Below, piece by piece: positions 43,181 through 54,540 of a stretch of DNA of 54,692 nucleotides. How positions within the stretch are numbered: position 1 is the first letter of the stretch; the number at the start of each line of letters is the position of its first letter. This DNA comes from Gnetum montanum (taxonomy: Eukaryota > Streptophyta > Gnetopsida > Gnetales > Gnetaceae), in the NCBI GenBank assembly GCA_015680685.1, contig MNCI01003051.1, positions 149,867 through 204,558 on the forward strand. The letters run 5' to 3'. The notes below the pieces were generated by a model. The model worked only from the letters and a program-made list of their open reading frames with translations, made no database searches and was not told where the DNA came from. The position numbers were made by a program, and so were the translations under genes.

Positions 43181-45290
43181 ATGGAAATCAAATACGAGCA
43201 TAACAAAGGAAAGCAAGTTAACTCTCCTGTTTCTCTAGAAGAACTTGATGGTGATGCATTTGTAGTAGAAAAACTCCATCATAATCATGAAGTCCATTCA
43301 GAAACGTCTATTATTTATCTAGAAGAACCTATCAAGGTGCAACCACATTTAGCCCTTGTAGAGACACCAAGAAGAGAAGCAAAGAACTCTAAGTACAAGT
43401 AAGACTCAAGGCCTGGAGTTTCTACTAGATCACAAAGAGATGAACTCTAGAGTCATAGANTTGGAGTTTCTACTAGATCACAAAGAGATGAACTCTAGAG
43501 TCATAGAAGGAGAACTAGCTGGCATCATTCTCAACTGCTTTGTCTTCCTCCTCATGATCATCAATGGACTTTGATAGAAGGGAATGAAGGTACAATGAGC
43601 ATGATAGGGAGAGACATCAAGCTCATGATAGACATGAGTATCACCCAAGATACCTTAATGAAGAAGATGAAAAGCATGAACAACAAAGGAACAAGGACAA
43701 ACATGCAGAGAGAGAGAGAGAGGGATACAAGTATCAAAGAGGGCATCACTACAATCGAGCATACAAACCCTATGATCATGTTGGCTACTTGCAACATGAT
43801 CAACATAAGGGAAGTAATATACATTCCAAACTAGGCACGTGAGAGATAGTCACATCAAGTGACTTGATATGAACAATATTCCTAAGTTTGAAGGTGGGTA
43901 TACTACAAATCCACTACATCACCTTCAAGCATTTCATGATGCATGTGCCCTACAAAATATTGAAAGTGACTAGTAAAAACTTAAGTTGTTCCCTTGGACA
44001 CTCATTAAGGAGGCAGAAAGTTGGTACAAATCGTTAGAACCTAAATTTATCAGAAAGTGGAGTATCATGCTTAAGCTTTTTAATGACAAATACCAAATCT
44101 ACTCTTAAGTGTCCAATCTCAGAAAGTAGATCTAGGGCTGGAAGTAAGGGATACACGAATCCCTTGATGCGGTGATGGATAGATACTACTCTCTTTTGCA
44201 TAGGTACCCAGGCCATGGATTTTCCCAAAGGGAGTAGTTTAGGCATATTGTCGATGCATTGAGGAATAAAACCAGGGAAAACCTTGGGGTTTATGCCCAA
44301 CAAAGACTATTAGAAATGACCACCCATCAAATTCAAAGGCTAATTGACCACTTGGTGAAGAAAGAAAGTGAATTGAAGAATAGAGAATTAGCTAAGGAGT
44401 ATAACTAAGATCCATCTATCCGAAAAAGAGATATATGAATATGTAATAAGCAAGAGGAAGAAACCTTAGAAGAGGTGATATAGAAAAAGACTCTACCAAC
44501 CCAAAAGTTTGTTAGTGACATAGCAATCAAGGTAGAGAAGATGTGGGGCTTGATGGATGAAAAATTTGCTACAACCTTAAAAATCATAGAGGAAAGAACT
44601 AAACAAGCCTTTAATAAGGGCAAGAAGAAGAAATAAAAAAGATACTACAAATGAAAAGGAAAAGTTGCTTTAATGGAAGAATATTTAGACTCAAGCTCAA
44701 AGGATAAGGAAGGGTGTACAGTGTGCTGGTACAAACATCCTAAGGGATGTTGTCCTGTGATGGCACATTTGCAAGAATCAAGGGCATATGCACTTAATCC
44801 AAGATTCGTCAAAAAACAAATGCCAAAATGGTTACCTTAACCTCAAGGTAACTATTGACAAACCTTCCAACTAGCCTACTATCCAAGTGGAGCTTACCCA
44901 CAACCATAGGAGTAATATCAACAATGATCATAGCAACCACAATCGTGGGTAATGCCATCACAAAGGTAGAAATACCCATATCAACAAGCAAACCCTTATG
45001 GATATTATGTGCATCATCTAATATCTCTAGGAAATGCAACAATTCATACTTCTCAATACTATCCACTAGAGTACTATAGGCCTACACCTCCAAGGATGGA
45101 TTCCAATCCATATGTGCATCAACCAGTGGTTGGTTTGTTAAGTCAACTTTCTAACTCTCTACCACCTGTGCCACCACCTAAAATGCAAGGAGAATTGCCA
45201 TCACAAGCACAACAAAAGAATGTAACTAGGGTAATTAGTATGCAGGAGGAAGTAATCATGATTGAACCACAATCTAGGAAATGATTATTC
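43181..45290 (+). pseudogene. gypsy gag
   Basis: The N-terminal part is rich in Arg, Asp, His and Glu (around 43580-43780). The Retrotrans_gag core follows near 43975-44340: LFPWTLIKEAESWYKSLEPKFI, then FNDKYQIYS and, later, RENLGVYAQQRLLEMTTHQIQRL. A zinc-finger-like C-T-V-C-x3-H-x3-C lies near 44715-44750. The C-terminal part is rich in Tyr, Pro and Gln (44830-45200). Several TAG/TAA stops and small frameshifts are present, and an unresolved N with an adjoining duplication lies at 43460. Confidence 0.75.
43414..43507 (+). repeat. 46-bp identical duplication flanking an N (probable assembly seam)
   Basis: Bases 43414-43459 and 43462-43507 are identical, separated by 'nt' with the only N of the window at 43460. 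Identity is perfect within an element whose other repeats are strongly diverged. Overlapping contig ends placed side by side are the simplest explanation. Confidence 0.75.
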
Positions 45291-45449
45291 TTTCGAATAA
45301 ACCCTCAAAAGGTTCAAAGGATTGGGAGCCCATATACTATCAATTCATCCACATTCACTCCCCTAGGAAACACTAAGCTTCCATCATCATCCAATGCAAA
45401 CTTAACAACTGTCATGCTAACTCAAACTGTAATGCATTGGATAAAGGCA

Positions 45450-45780
45450 TGAGCACTTCCTCAAAAATGAACAAACCTAGGAAGTCCCTTGGTGTACCTT
45501 CAAATAGTAAGTCATAAATTGTGCAAGGCTCTACTTGATTCTAGGTTAGGGATGAACCTAATATTATAAGACATGTATAAGGCCTAGAATCTGCCACCAT
45601 TAAAGAAAAGTAACATTCGGTTAGAGCTTGTAGACCAATCGATCACAGTTCCACTAGAGCAAGTAGATGATGCAATGACTATAATTGGTGGTTGGTCTTA
45701 TCCTACTAATTTTATAGTCATTCATATAGGTGAAAATAAGGGAGAGTTCCCTATTATTATGGAAATAGCTTAGCTTAGCA
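45450..45780 (+). pseudogene. gypsy protease
   Basis: LCKALLDSRLGMNL at 45515-45555 corresponds to the aspartic protease active site (LxDSGAxxN), with Gly replaced by Arg. RLELVDQSITVP, IIGGWSYPTNFIV and GENKGEFPIIM follow in register to about 45775, as in retroviral-type proteases. In-frame stops are present near 45568 and 45772. Confidence 0.65.
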
Positions 45781-46379
45781 TAGTAGATGCTAAGCTTGGT
45801 ATCAGAGACTTGTCCTTGGAAATTTCCAAAGAAGATGAAGCTAGAATCATCCAAAGATGTAGAGTTTCATGCATCACATACAATGATAATGGGTGTAAAT
45901 ACATGCAAAAAATATGGGTAGTTAAATAGGAAAACAACATAGCATGCAAAAGATATGTTGAAGAGATGTGTGTGCAGAGATGCTTGTGCGTGACAACCAC
46001 TAAACAAGAAGGCACCTAGTGGCTAATTATAGATGGAGAAACTGAATCAAAACTATACATGAAACCAACAAGCTAGATTATAAGTGCTTATATAGAAGAA
46101 ACATATAAGTTAGAGTAATAAAGAAGAATACATCCCTATCCACACTCATGTCAAGAAGAGGAGATTAAATGGGGACAACTCAAGATTCAAGATAAAGTTC
46201 AACTAGAACTGTTGGAATGAAAGGCCCTACCGGAAATACTAGAATATTCTTTCCTAAATAATAAGAAGTCAATTATCATCAACGTCCACTTGGACAAAGA
46301 ACAAAAGAAGAAGTTATTAGAAGTGGTCAATAAATGACCAACAACATTTGCTTGGTCTTATGACAAAATAACTAGCATC

Positions 46380-47250
46380 AATCCTTGAATTTGTTAACAT
46401 CAGATATACACAGATCCAACTGTGAAGCCATGATGCCAACCACAGAGAAGACTGAATCCAAAGATCAAGGAAGTAGTTAAGAAAGAGTTGGAAAAATTAC
46501 TAAAGGCAGAATTCATTTACCCCATCATAGATAGCGAATGGATCAGTCCTTTGGTAATTGTTCCAAAGAAGGAAGGCAAGTGGAGAGTGTATATTGACTC
46601 CTGATTGTTGAACTCTACAATGTTCAAGGATCATTTTCCTTTGCTGTTTGTTGACCAAGTCCTAGATACTATTGTAGGGCACTAGTACTATAGTTTTCTA
46701 GATGGGTATAGTAGATATAACTAGATCCGCATTGCACCTGAGGACTAAGAAAAGACAACATTCACTAGCCCATGTAGAATGCTTGCTTATAAGTAAATGC
46801 CTTTTAGTCTTTTCAATGCACCTGCTAGCTTTTAGAGATTAGTACTTAGCATCTTCCAAAAACAAATAGGCAATGGCATTGAGGTATTTATGGATTACTT
46901 TTCAACTTATGGGCCAAACTTCAAACATGCACTAGATCATCTAGAGTAGGTACTAAAAAGATGTGTAGAAATAAGCCTAAAGCTCAATTGATAGAAGAGC
47001 CATCTAATGGTCCAGGATGGGATCATGTTAGGACATAAAATTTTGCAAAAAGAAATAGAAGTAGATCCTAAGAAGATCAAAGTCATATAGAACATCACCC
47101 AAAGGCCACAAACTATCAAAGATGTTTGATCATTTTTAGGTCACATGGGATATCACAAAAGATTTATAGAAATTTTCTCAAAAATTGCAAAATCATGGGT
47201 AGAGGTAACCAAGAAGGATGTACCATTTCAATGGTCAAAATCATGTGAAA
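46380..47250 (+). pseudogene. gypsy reverse transcriptase
   Basis: Motifs in order: EFIYPI and VIVPKKEGKWRVYID (46510-46600), YNxIRIAPED-EKTTFT (46715-46770), MPFSLFNAPASF-RLV (46797-46845), GIEVFMDYFS (46878-46902) and FLGHMGYHKRFIEIFSKIAKSW (47134-47200). The catalytic FxDD box reads MDYF, so the second Asp is lost. Stops at 46602 (TGA), 46722 (TAG), 46746 (TAA) and 46833 (TAG) fall where Arg, Gln, Gln and Gln are expected. Confidence 0.85.
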
Positions 47251-47299
47251 GGCATTTGAGACCTTAAAATATAAGTTAATCAAAACACCAATCCTATGA

Positions 47300-47961
47300 G
47301 CTCTAGATTGGTCTAAGCCTTTTCATATCATGATAGATGCTTCAAATTATGCACTAGGTGCAGTACTAATGGAGCTGGATGATTAGAAAAGGCCATATTA
47401 TATACATTGTGCCAACAGAAGCATCACTAGGGCACAACTAAGTTACACCACCACATAGATGAGCTTATGAAAGTGAGGTATGCACTAGAAAAATTCAAAC
47501 ACTATGTGCTTGGGTACCCAATCTATGTCTATATCGATCATAGTGCAATCCAATTCCTAATGAACAAACTAGTGGTAAGTCCTAGGGTGATTAGATGGCT
47601 TGTCATTCTACAAGAATTTGACATAATAATGATCAATAAGAAGGGAATGAAGAATGCAGTAGCAAATCACTTGTTGGGGTTAAGATGGGAATCACAAGAT
47701 CAAGAAGAATCATTGTTAGATCAATTCCCTAATGAAAACTTGTTCACTAGGATAATAATGGCTATTGACTCAACAGAGAAGTCATGGACCACTAATTACA
47801 TGATTTATTTAACCACACAAGAGTTTCCTATTAAGTGGGGTAAGAAACAGAAAGAACAATTCCTTCATAAGGTTAAGAGATATATGGAGATAAATAAGAA
47901 TCTTTACAGGATTTGTACCGATGGGCTAGTACAATGGTGTGTACCAAAATGCAATCAATAA
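47300..47961 (+). pseudogene. gypsy RNase H and spacer to integrase
   Basis: MIDASNYALGAVLMELDD near 47330-47383 starts RNase H. A 164-codon open frame from 47467 has YALEKFKHYVLGYPIYVYIDHSAIQFLMNK and RWLVILQEFDIIMINKKGMKNAVANHLLGL, the standard gypsy RNase H C-half (ADHLSRL reads ANHLLGL). The following QEFPIKWGKKQKEQFLHKVKRY and LYRICTDGLVQWCVP lead into the integrase. Confidence 0.85.
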
Positions 47962-48950
47962 AGGATCCTACAAGATGCACATGAAGGCTCATTTAGTGGT
48001 AATTATGTAGGACATAGGACAACTTTGAAATTGATGATGGCAAGCTACTTCTGGCCTACCTTGGTTCAAGATGCCCACAACTTCACACAATCTTGTGAAA
48101 GATGCCAAAGAGATGGAAGAATAACGACTAGATATGAAGGGCCACAACAATGAATATAGTCATTAGAATCATTTGATATTTGGGAAATTGACTTCATGGG
48201 ATCCATCATGTCAATGTCAAATAAGAAGGCTTACACAATCATGATTGTGGATTATTACACAAAGTTAGCAGAAGTAGCTATAGTTTAAGATTATACAACC
48301 AAAACAATTGCCAAATTCTTTCAACAACATGTGATGAATAGATTTGTAGTACCTATAATACTCATATCAGACAATGAAACTTCCTTACTATTGCTACTTT
48401 TAAGAAGCTCATGTAGCAGCTTGGGGTGAACCATAAACTGACCATACCATACCATTCTTAAGCGAATGGTTAGGCTGAAGTGACTAATCATGAAATCACA
48501 AGAATATTAACAAGGACGGTTAGTAGATTTAGGAAAGATTGGAGCACCAAGTTAAATGATGTTTTATAGACCTACAGAACTATTTGGAAACTACCCATGG
48601 AATATTCATCCGATGAGCTAGTTTACTGTAAATTACCTATGCTTCCAATCCAAGAAAAGCTTCAAACTCTAGCTACTACTAGCAAGCTAAACCTGAACTT
48701 GAGCTTAGCCTAGAAGGAGTGACTCATGAACCTTAATTTGTTAGAAGAAAATAGGCTAGTAGAACTTATGAGTAATGAGACCCATAAGAAATACTTCAAG
48801 CATATGCATGATGCACAAATATGTCAGGTGTTGATAAAGCCAGGTGATAAGGTCATGTATTACAATCCCAATCATGTCCAACAAAAGGCTAAGTTCCAAA
48901 CCCTTTGGGAGGTGCCATACATTGTCTAAGTGACTTATCCATTTGGTACC
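47962..48950 (+). pseudogene. gypsy integrase
   Basis: The zinc-binding N-terminus HEGSFSGNYVGHRTTLKLMMASYFWPTLVQDA with C-E-R-C lies near 47980-48107. Core motifs are WEIDFMGSI (48183-48208), VDYYTKLAEV (48250-48277), ILISDNETS (48358-48384) and ANG-stop-AEVTNHE (48463-48495), where the stop TAG at 48471-48473 replaces the expected Gln. The C-terminal GPY-like TLWEVPYIV lies near 48901-48927. No chromodomain follows. Confidence 0.85.
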
Positions 48951-51660
48951 ATGCACATTCATCATCCATCTAGCCCACATAAGCTTATCTTACTAAATAT
49001 CCAATAGGTCAAACCCTACCATGAATATCCCAACACTATTAAGGATCCTACCCAGCCTATCCAAATGTCCTCTACCTATTCAATTTTCTAGTTGATTGGT
49101 CTTGATCATAGTCATGGAGGTATCCACCGTGACACATAGGTGCCTATTGAATTTTTTATTTTCTTATTACTTGTTCTTACTTTCTTGCTATATTTTCCTA
49201 TTCTTTTATATTTTCAATTTCTTGATAATTTCTTAATTCTTAGATACTTTCAAATTCTTTGATAAATTTTCATTCTTATTGTTCTTTTAATTATTAACAC
49301 CTTTTATAATATTTTATACTTTTCCATCATTTCACTTGTACATATTTTTGCTAATTTTCAATAAAACACAATGAATAAAGCAAGATGTAGTCCCAATAAG
49401 GTGAAGATTACCCTATATTATCAAATCATAAGGGATTAATTACCTATACAGCAAGAACAAAACATCCATCCAACCATTCCAATAATAAGAGGTTCTTATC
49501 ATGGCCATAATGATATTCTTTTCATAATAAAACTAAGAATAAACCTATGATCATTATGCCTAGAGAAAAAAGTGAAGAACTAAGTGGAAATGACAAGGTT
49601 GTGACATCAAAGGAACTTGTGGATTCTTTGGGACTACTATTGTGATTTCTATTTTGTTGTTAATGGTGTGTTATTTTCTTGAAGATCTAATGAAAAATGG
49701 GAGTAAGAGTACAATAAGTGCTACCTTATCATGTCACTAGAGAGACATGTTACCCATGCCTAAAGGTAATCCTTTGGGAAGGTCAACATAGTCAAAAATA
49801 AAATCCATGCATAGAATAAATTTATGAGGGTCCTATTGGAAAGACATGTTACCCATGCTTGAAGGTAGGTGACCTCTCAAGAATCTCAAAAATATAAAAA
49901 AGTGCAATAAATAACCTCCTCCCTTGAATAACACACTAAGTGGTAATACTCCTTACAACAAGTGGAGGCCTTATGATTGTAAATCCTAGGGATGAAACAA
50001 TGCAATGTCACTAGAAAATGGTTTAGACTAGGTTTCAATCTTGGAAAGAAGGGCTAATGATTACTTTAACCATAAATTAAACACAAGAATTCATTATGCT
50101 TATGGTAAGATACCTCATGTCTTAGTTTTAGCAATCCCTTCTACAATCCATCTCACCACATTGTATATTTAATCATAACTTTATGGTTTTGTATAATATA
50201 GTGTTATTTTTCCAATCTAGCGATACTAACATGTGTGTTTTGCTAGATAGGTATGTCTTACATTCAAGTCCTTGAGTGCCTATGGACACTTTTAGGTGTG
50301 ATTATACAAGGACACTAAGGGTTGAAGCTTGCTTTGGGGAGGATCCACTTGTATAACTATTGTATCTCATACTTGACAAGCAATTCCACATCATCTTGTG
50401 CCTTCCAATATACTCAAGACTCAATAAATACTTCCCATACCATCCTATAACCTTTCCATACATCTATAATTTTTAATCCATCTCCTATCCATTCAATAAG
50501 CTTTTGTTGCCTACAATTCCTTCCCTCTAAACTTTGAATGTGAAATTTTTGAAAATTGAGCATCATTAATGATCCAAGACCATTTGGACAAGCTTCACAT
50601 CTTTCAAACGTTCCAATTGACTCATTTTTTCTTGAAAACTCAACATAAATTTGAAATTTTTCTACGATGATGTCATAGTTACAACTTTGCAGCCCCTACG
50701 ATGTCGCACTAATAAAAATAGTTTGCAGTAAGAGAGGTTTTTGTAATTTTCTCTTTAAGTTATAACAAGCTAACTTCCCAAGGCCATAACTTCATTTCCA
50801 TAGCTCTAATTTCTAAAATTCTTGAACCCTATTAATCCTAAAGCGCTCAACTTAGTCATGGGGAAGGTGGGAGGTGTGGGTGGCGGTGTACATTGCATGG
50901 TGTCCAAAAATTTGAGCCAACATTTTTATAACACTTGAATGATACTATAAAGGGATAAGCACAAGGAAATAATGAGAACCTTGTTACTAATTAATCAAAC
51001 TTAAGCTAAATAACATAATCAATTCTCCTAATTGACCATACCAACTATTTCGAGGCATAATAAGCAAGAAAATGATAACTATGGAAGGTCATAAGTAATT
51101 AAAGATATAACACTTAAGTAGTTTCTTTCTGAAAATTTTTTTAACTCTACAATTATAATAAGATAAGAACTTGATCTAACCAGGAGTACAAGGGAGACAA
51201 AGAACTATTAAGAATTGATTTAAACACTTTAATAATTTCAAACCCTTGTTGATTGTAGATAGTTCCAAAGAGACCAACAACTGAAGGATCTTTCCAACAT
51301 GAGAGCAAAAGATTAAGAGGTTGTAGGAGAGGCCAAGTAGGAGAACAAACTCCCCAAGCAAAACATGCAGAGTAGGAGGCCAAATCATACAACACCCATT
51401 ACAAAAATCTTGCCACTGAGCACTTAGCCCAAGGAGAGGCAAAAGTCCCACCAACACTTGAACAAGGGCAGTGCATCATGTTGTCTCCAAAATGCCTCTA
51501 GGCCATACAAGAAAAATCCATCATGTCCATAGTCATTGTGGAATTATACTTTTGTCCTTTCATGGAATTTTCTCTAGAATCTGTGAATACTCAACTCAAG
51601 CATCTCCACTATGGCAGACCCAATCTAACAGTGGTGAATGGTATATGGGAGAAACTTATC
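48951..51660 (+). other. gypsy non-coding stretch between pol and the additional ORF
   Basis: About 2.7 kb without recognisable domains. A 28-bp direct repeat with the core AGACATGTTACCCATGC lies near 49743 and 49842. A T-rich stretch (49150-49340) follows pol. Minus-strand frames at 51153-51457 overlap each other and show no motif. Confidence 0.55.
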
Positions 51661-51679
51661 AATTTTGGTAAAACAAATA

Positions 51680-54053
51680 AGCTAATGTGATAGTAAAAAT
51701 TGAAGGAGTTTCTATACTATACTCAATAAAGGCAATTTCCAAGGCCCTCAACATCCTAAATGAAGGAGCCAATGTGGCACAAATTTCAACAAGGTCATAT
51801 ATTGATGCCAAGAGGCTATGGTTACAAAGGACATACAACAAAGAAGATAAGAATTATAGTGAGCTCACAACCAACGAGAAGATATATTTCAAGATGGAAC
51901 CTATCATTTGTTTCCAACTAAAAGGCTCAATAGAATATCGACTTATGTGGCCAGAGGAAGTGCCATTTTGATGGGGAAATTCAATGCTAATATTGTCCAT
52001 CTATTGTTCCTCAAAATCCAAAAGTGGTTCAAAGAAAAGAAGGCTGTGAAGCTAACACTTCCATTCCCTTGCCTCATTAGGAAGTTGTGTCAACAAGCTA
52101 GAATCCTGGGGTATACCAATGATGTCTAAGGAAGGCCCAAAATGCTTCATATGAAGAGATGTTCAAGCTAGTGCCACTAAAAAAAGATCAGGTAGAGAAG
52201 CCAATAGGCATTGAGGGAGTTGTGGGTTCCACTCCTGCAGGTAACATTCTAGCTATTGGTCAGCAACAATAAGCAAGACTTAGTAACCAGTTGCAAGTTG
52301 AACAACAATAGCAATAATAACAAGAAGTACCACTATCGCTACCACAAGACTACAGACCATCTATGAGACACTTGCAATAGATTGTAGAAATAATATGTTG
52401 GAGAACAAGGGAGAGGGCCAATTTGTACAAAGTATGAGAGAGCTTTGTTAGGCCCATTATATCCACATATCCAGCAAGTGGGTAGGTGTCACTATAGATA
52501 GGAGGAGAGAATGACTAGACACAAAAAATTTTTGAGAATGTTGCATCATTCCAAGTCATGCTTGAAATTGGTGAAAGTGCCACAATCTTGGTTATGCAAC
52601 ATCAAGATGCAACAGGAGCCGTAGAGGTCATCATTGACCATATCAAGGAATCTTTCAATTTTCCTGTTGTGTTGCCAATCAATATTTGTGGAGCAAGAGA
52701 TGCTTAAATGCTTGCTAGAACCTTAATTACTTTTGTAGAACATGAAGACATATTAGACAGACTGCTATAGACAAGTCAAGTCATGTAAAATCTTTTTGGT
52801 ATCCTAAGTGATATCATTTCCATTTAGTTTGACCTTATTGCCACGAAAGGAAAGTTGCTCATGGTAGAAACTAGAGCTAAACATGCAGAGAATGAGATGC
52901 AATAGGTACAAGTGGACTTAGCAAATCTAAGAGTTGAAAAGAAAGATCATGCACAGTTCATAACACCTGACCAACTTGAATAATTTAGAACTAATCATGT
53001 GAGGTAGTTGATTACCCACAACATGCAAATGGAGAGACAAAAGGAGAATGTAGTGTGGGATGCATTAGTGACCAAGGCCCACATGTATGCACATGCCAAA
53101 GCACTCACAACCTTATAAGAGAAGAATAAATAACTTGCTTTTGACAATACTAAGTTGATGAATATTATAAAGTTGAAAAATGTTCTTGAAGAAAGAATTC
53201 AATAGCTTAGAGAAGAACTTGTTAGAGTCAACTAAAATATGAGTCACTTGGCCAAGAAGAACTAAAACTTATCAATAAAAAAAGCCTACACCATCCATTA
53301 GAAATTTGCAATAGAAAGCAATGCATGGAAAAATGAGGCCAAGAAGCATAAATGACTCAAGAAACACTTTAGAGATCAGGTGGGCATGTACAAAAAAATA
53401 AATGAAAAAGAGATCTAGATGGCAAAGGCCAAGATCAATTCGATTTTTGCACAAAACCCACATTGTTAGCTAATTCTAGACAACCTAGCCCATGTCCACC
53501 AAGCTGAAGTGAAGAATAAAAACCTATAGATAGAAGACCTTATAGAGTACATGGGATTAGCAAACCTCTGGTATGCTAATTTAGCCATGTTAATAGTAGG
53601 CAGGTCCAAAAATGAGTTAGAGCAATAGGTAGCAGCTGTATATGCCATTTATGAAAAGGAGTTTATCAATAGGAAAGATGCATTGTAAATATTGCATGTG
53701 GAAAACTTAGAGCTAGAAATTGTTAAGACTAGCTACCAAGGAAAGAAGGATGTAGCAGCAAACCTAGTGTGTCACATGTCAAACTATCAAGAACTTAGAA
53801 AGATGACCAAGGCATTTAAAGAGGAGAGATGATCATTTGTAGCCTGCTATGTAAAAGAAAATAAAATGTTTCTACAACTACCATGCCCATGGGATGTACT
53901 CCCTCCATCCAACATTGCACAACAAGCAAAAATAGCACATGATCCAAGAATAGAAGAAGAGAAGTTTCAAGTGCTCCTAAATCGTTACCAATTTAAGAAG
54001 CCTGACGATAAGGGGAAGAAGCCAATGGAAGAGCATCCACCACCCAGAACATG
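51680..54053 (+). pseudogene. gypsy additional ORF after pol (plant-transposon-like N-terminus, Q-rich linker, coiled coil)
   Basis: The first part (51687-52129, two frames) reads IEGVSILYSIKAISKALNI, LTTNEKIYFKMEP and LTLPFPCLIRKLCQQARI, faintly like a plant transposon domain found in post-pol ORFs of Athila-type elements. From about 52134 to 54053 one frame stays open apart from stops. It has a Gln-rich tract near 52260-52330 (CAA codons mixed with TAG/TAA), a globular stretch near 52540-52740, and a long Lys/Glu/Asn-rich coiled-coil-like region (52860-53830), ending KKPDDKGKKPMEEHPPPRT. Stops are TAG, TAA or TGA at sites that one C-to-T change from CAG, CAA or CGA would produce. Intact, it would be roughly 780 residues. 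Function unknown; an env-like or Gag-like role is speculation. Confidence 0.6.
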
Positions 54054-54261
54054 ACCTACATCATGCTACTTAAAATTTTATTTTATTTTGTCATATAATT
54101 GTGTCATTTTGTAAAAACACCACTGCAACATTCTAAGCCATGTAAATAGTTAGTTAGTCAAGTCAAGTCAAATCTAGCTCCAGATTTTATAAGGGACTCT
54201 ATTCTCATTTTGTTTTAACTCAAGGGTGAGTTTCCAATTAGTCATGGGGATATGGTAAAGT

Positions 54262-54540
54262 TAATTTTTGTTGCTTTGTGATATTGTATCTACGATATTG
54301 TAGCAACGCTATTGTAGATACGATATCATAAACCATACTACATCATCGTTGATACGATGTCTTAGAATGTATGTGGCCTTATAAATACTTACACTTGGGC
54401 ACATGCTTAACAACTTTTAATTCAAAGTCTTAGGGAAACTCTTGTAGCTTGTTTTCTTAGTTAGCGATAGAGTGAATGTCCATAGTGTGATGTTTAGTAG
54501 TTGGATAGAATCTTTATTTGAGTGAATTATACTTGGACGT
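54262..54540 (+). repeat. 3' LTR of the gypsy element (truncated on the right)
   Basis: Aligns with 41798-42120. It holds an imperfect hairpin with 18-base arms (54280-54297 and 54310-54327, two mismatches) and TATAAATA at 54380-54387. Similarity to the 5' LTR ends at about 54540. Confidence 0.7.

Larger units (their letters stand above)
41798..54540 (+). mobile_element. large OTA-type Ty3-gypsy element with post-pol ORF
   Basis: Direct repeats 41798 to about 42120 and about 54262-54540 are LTR parts sharing TATAAATA (41918-41925; 54380-54387), 'agtcttagggaaactc' and 'agagtgaatg', about three quarters identical by eye. Order inside: gag, protease, RT, RNase H, integrase, then a 2.5-kb gap and a long additional ORF, then the 3' LTR. 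No chromodomain was seen. The integrase tail with 'TLWEVPYIV' and the RNase H style suggest the OTA (Ogre/Tat/Athila) group. It inserted into an older LINE. The primer site was not identified. The right LTR is cut by other sequence at 54541. Confidence 0.8.

Noticed and set aside
46602-48473. Readthrough or recoded stops in gypsy pol
   Set aside because: All three stop codons are used and catalytic residues are also lost, so mutation decay is simpler than recoding.
46380-48950. Endogenous pararetrovirus (caulimovirid) origin for the RT/RNase H/integrase block
   Set aside because: An integrase with the zinc motif and D,D-35-E follows RNase H, and LTRs flank the unit, which fits Ty3-gypsy. No movement-protein motif was seen.
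51153-51457. Overlapping minus-strand frames of 80-93 codons
   Set aside because: Two frames overlap with no motif, in a stretch within the gypsy element where sense-strand features dominate.
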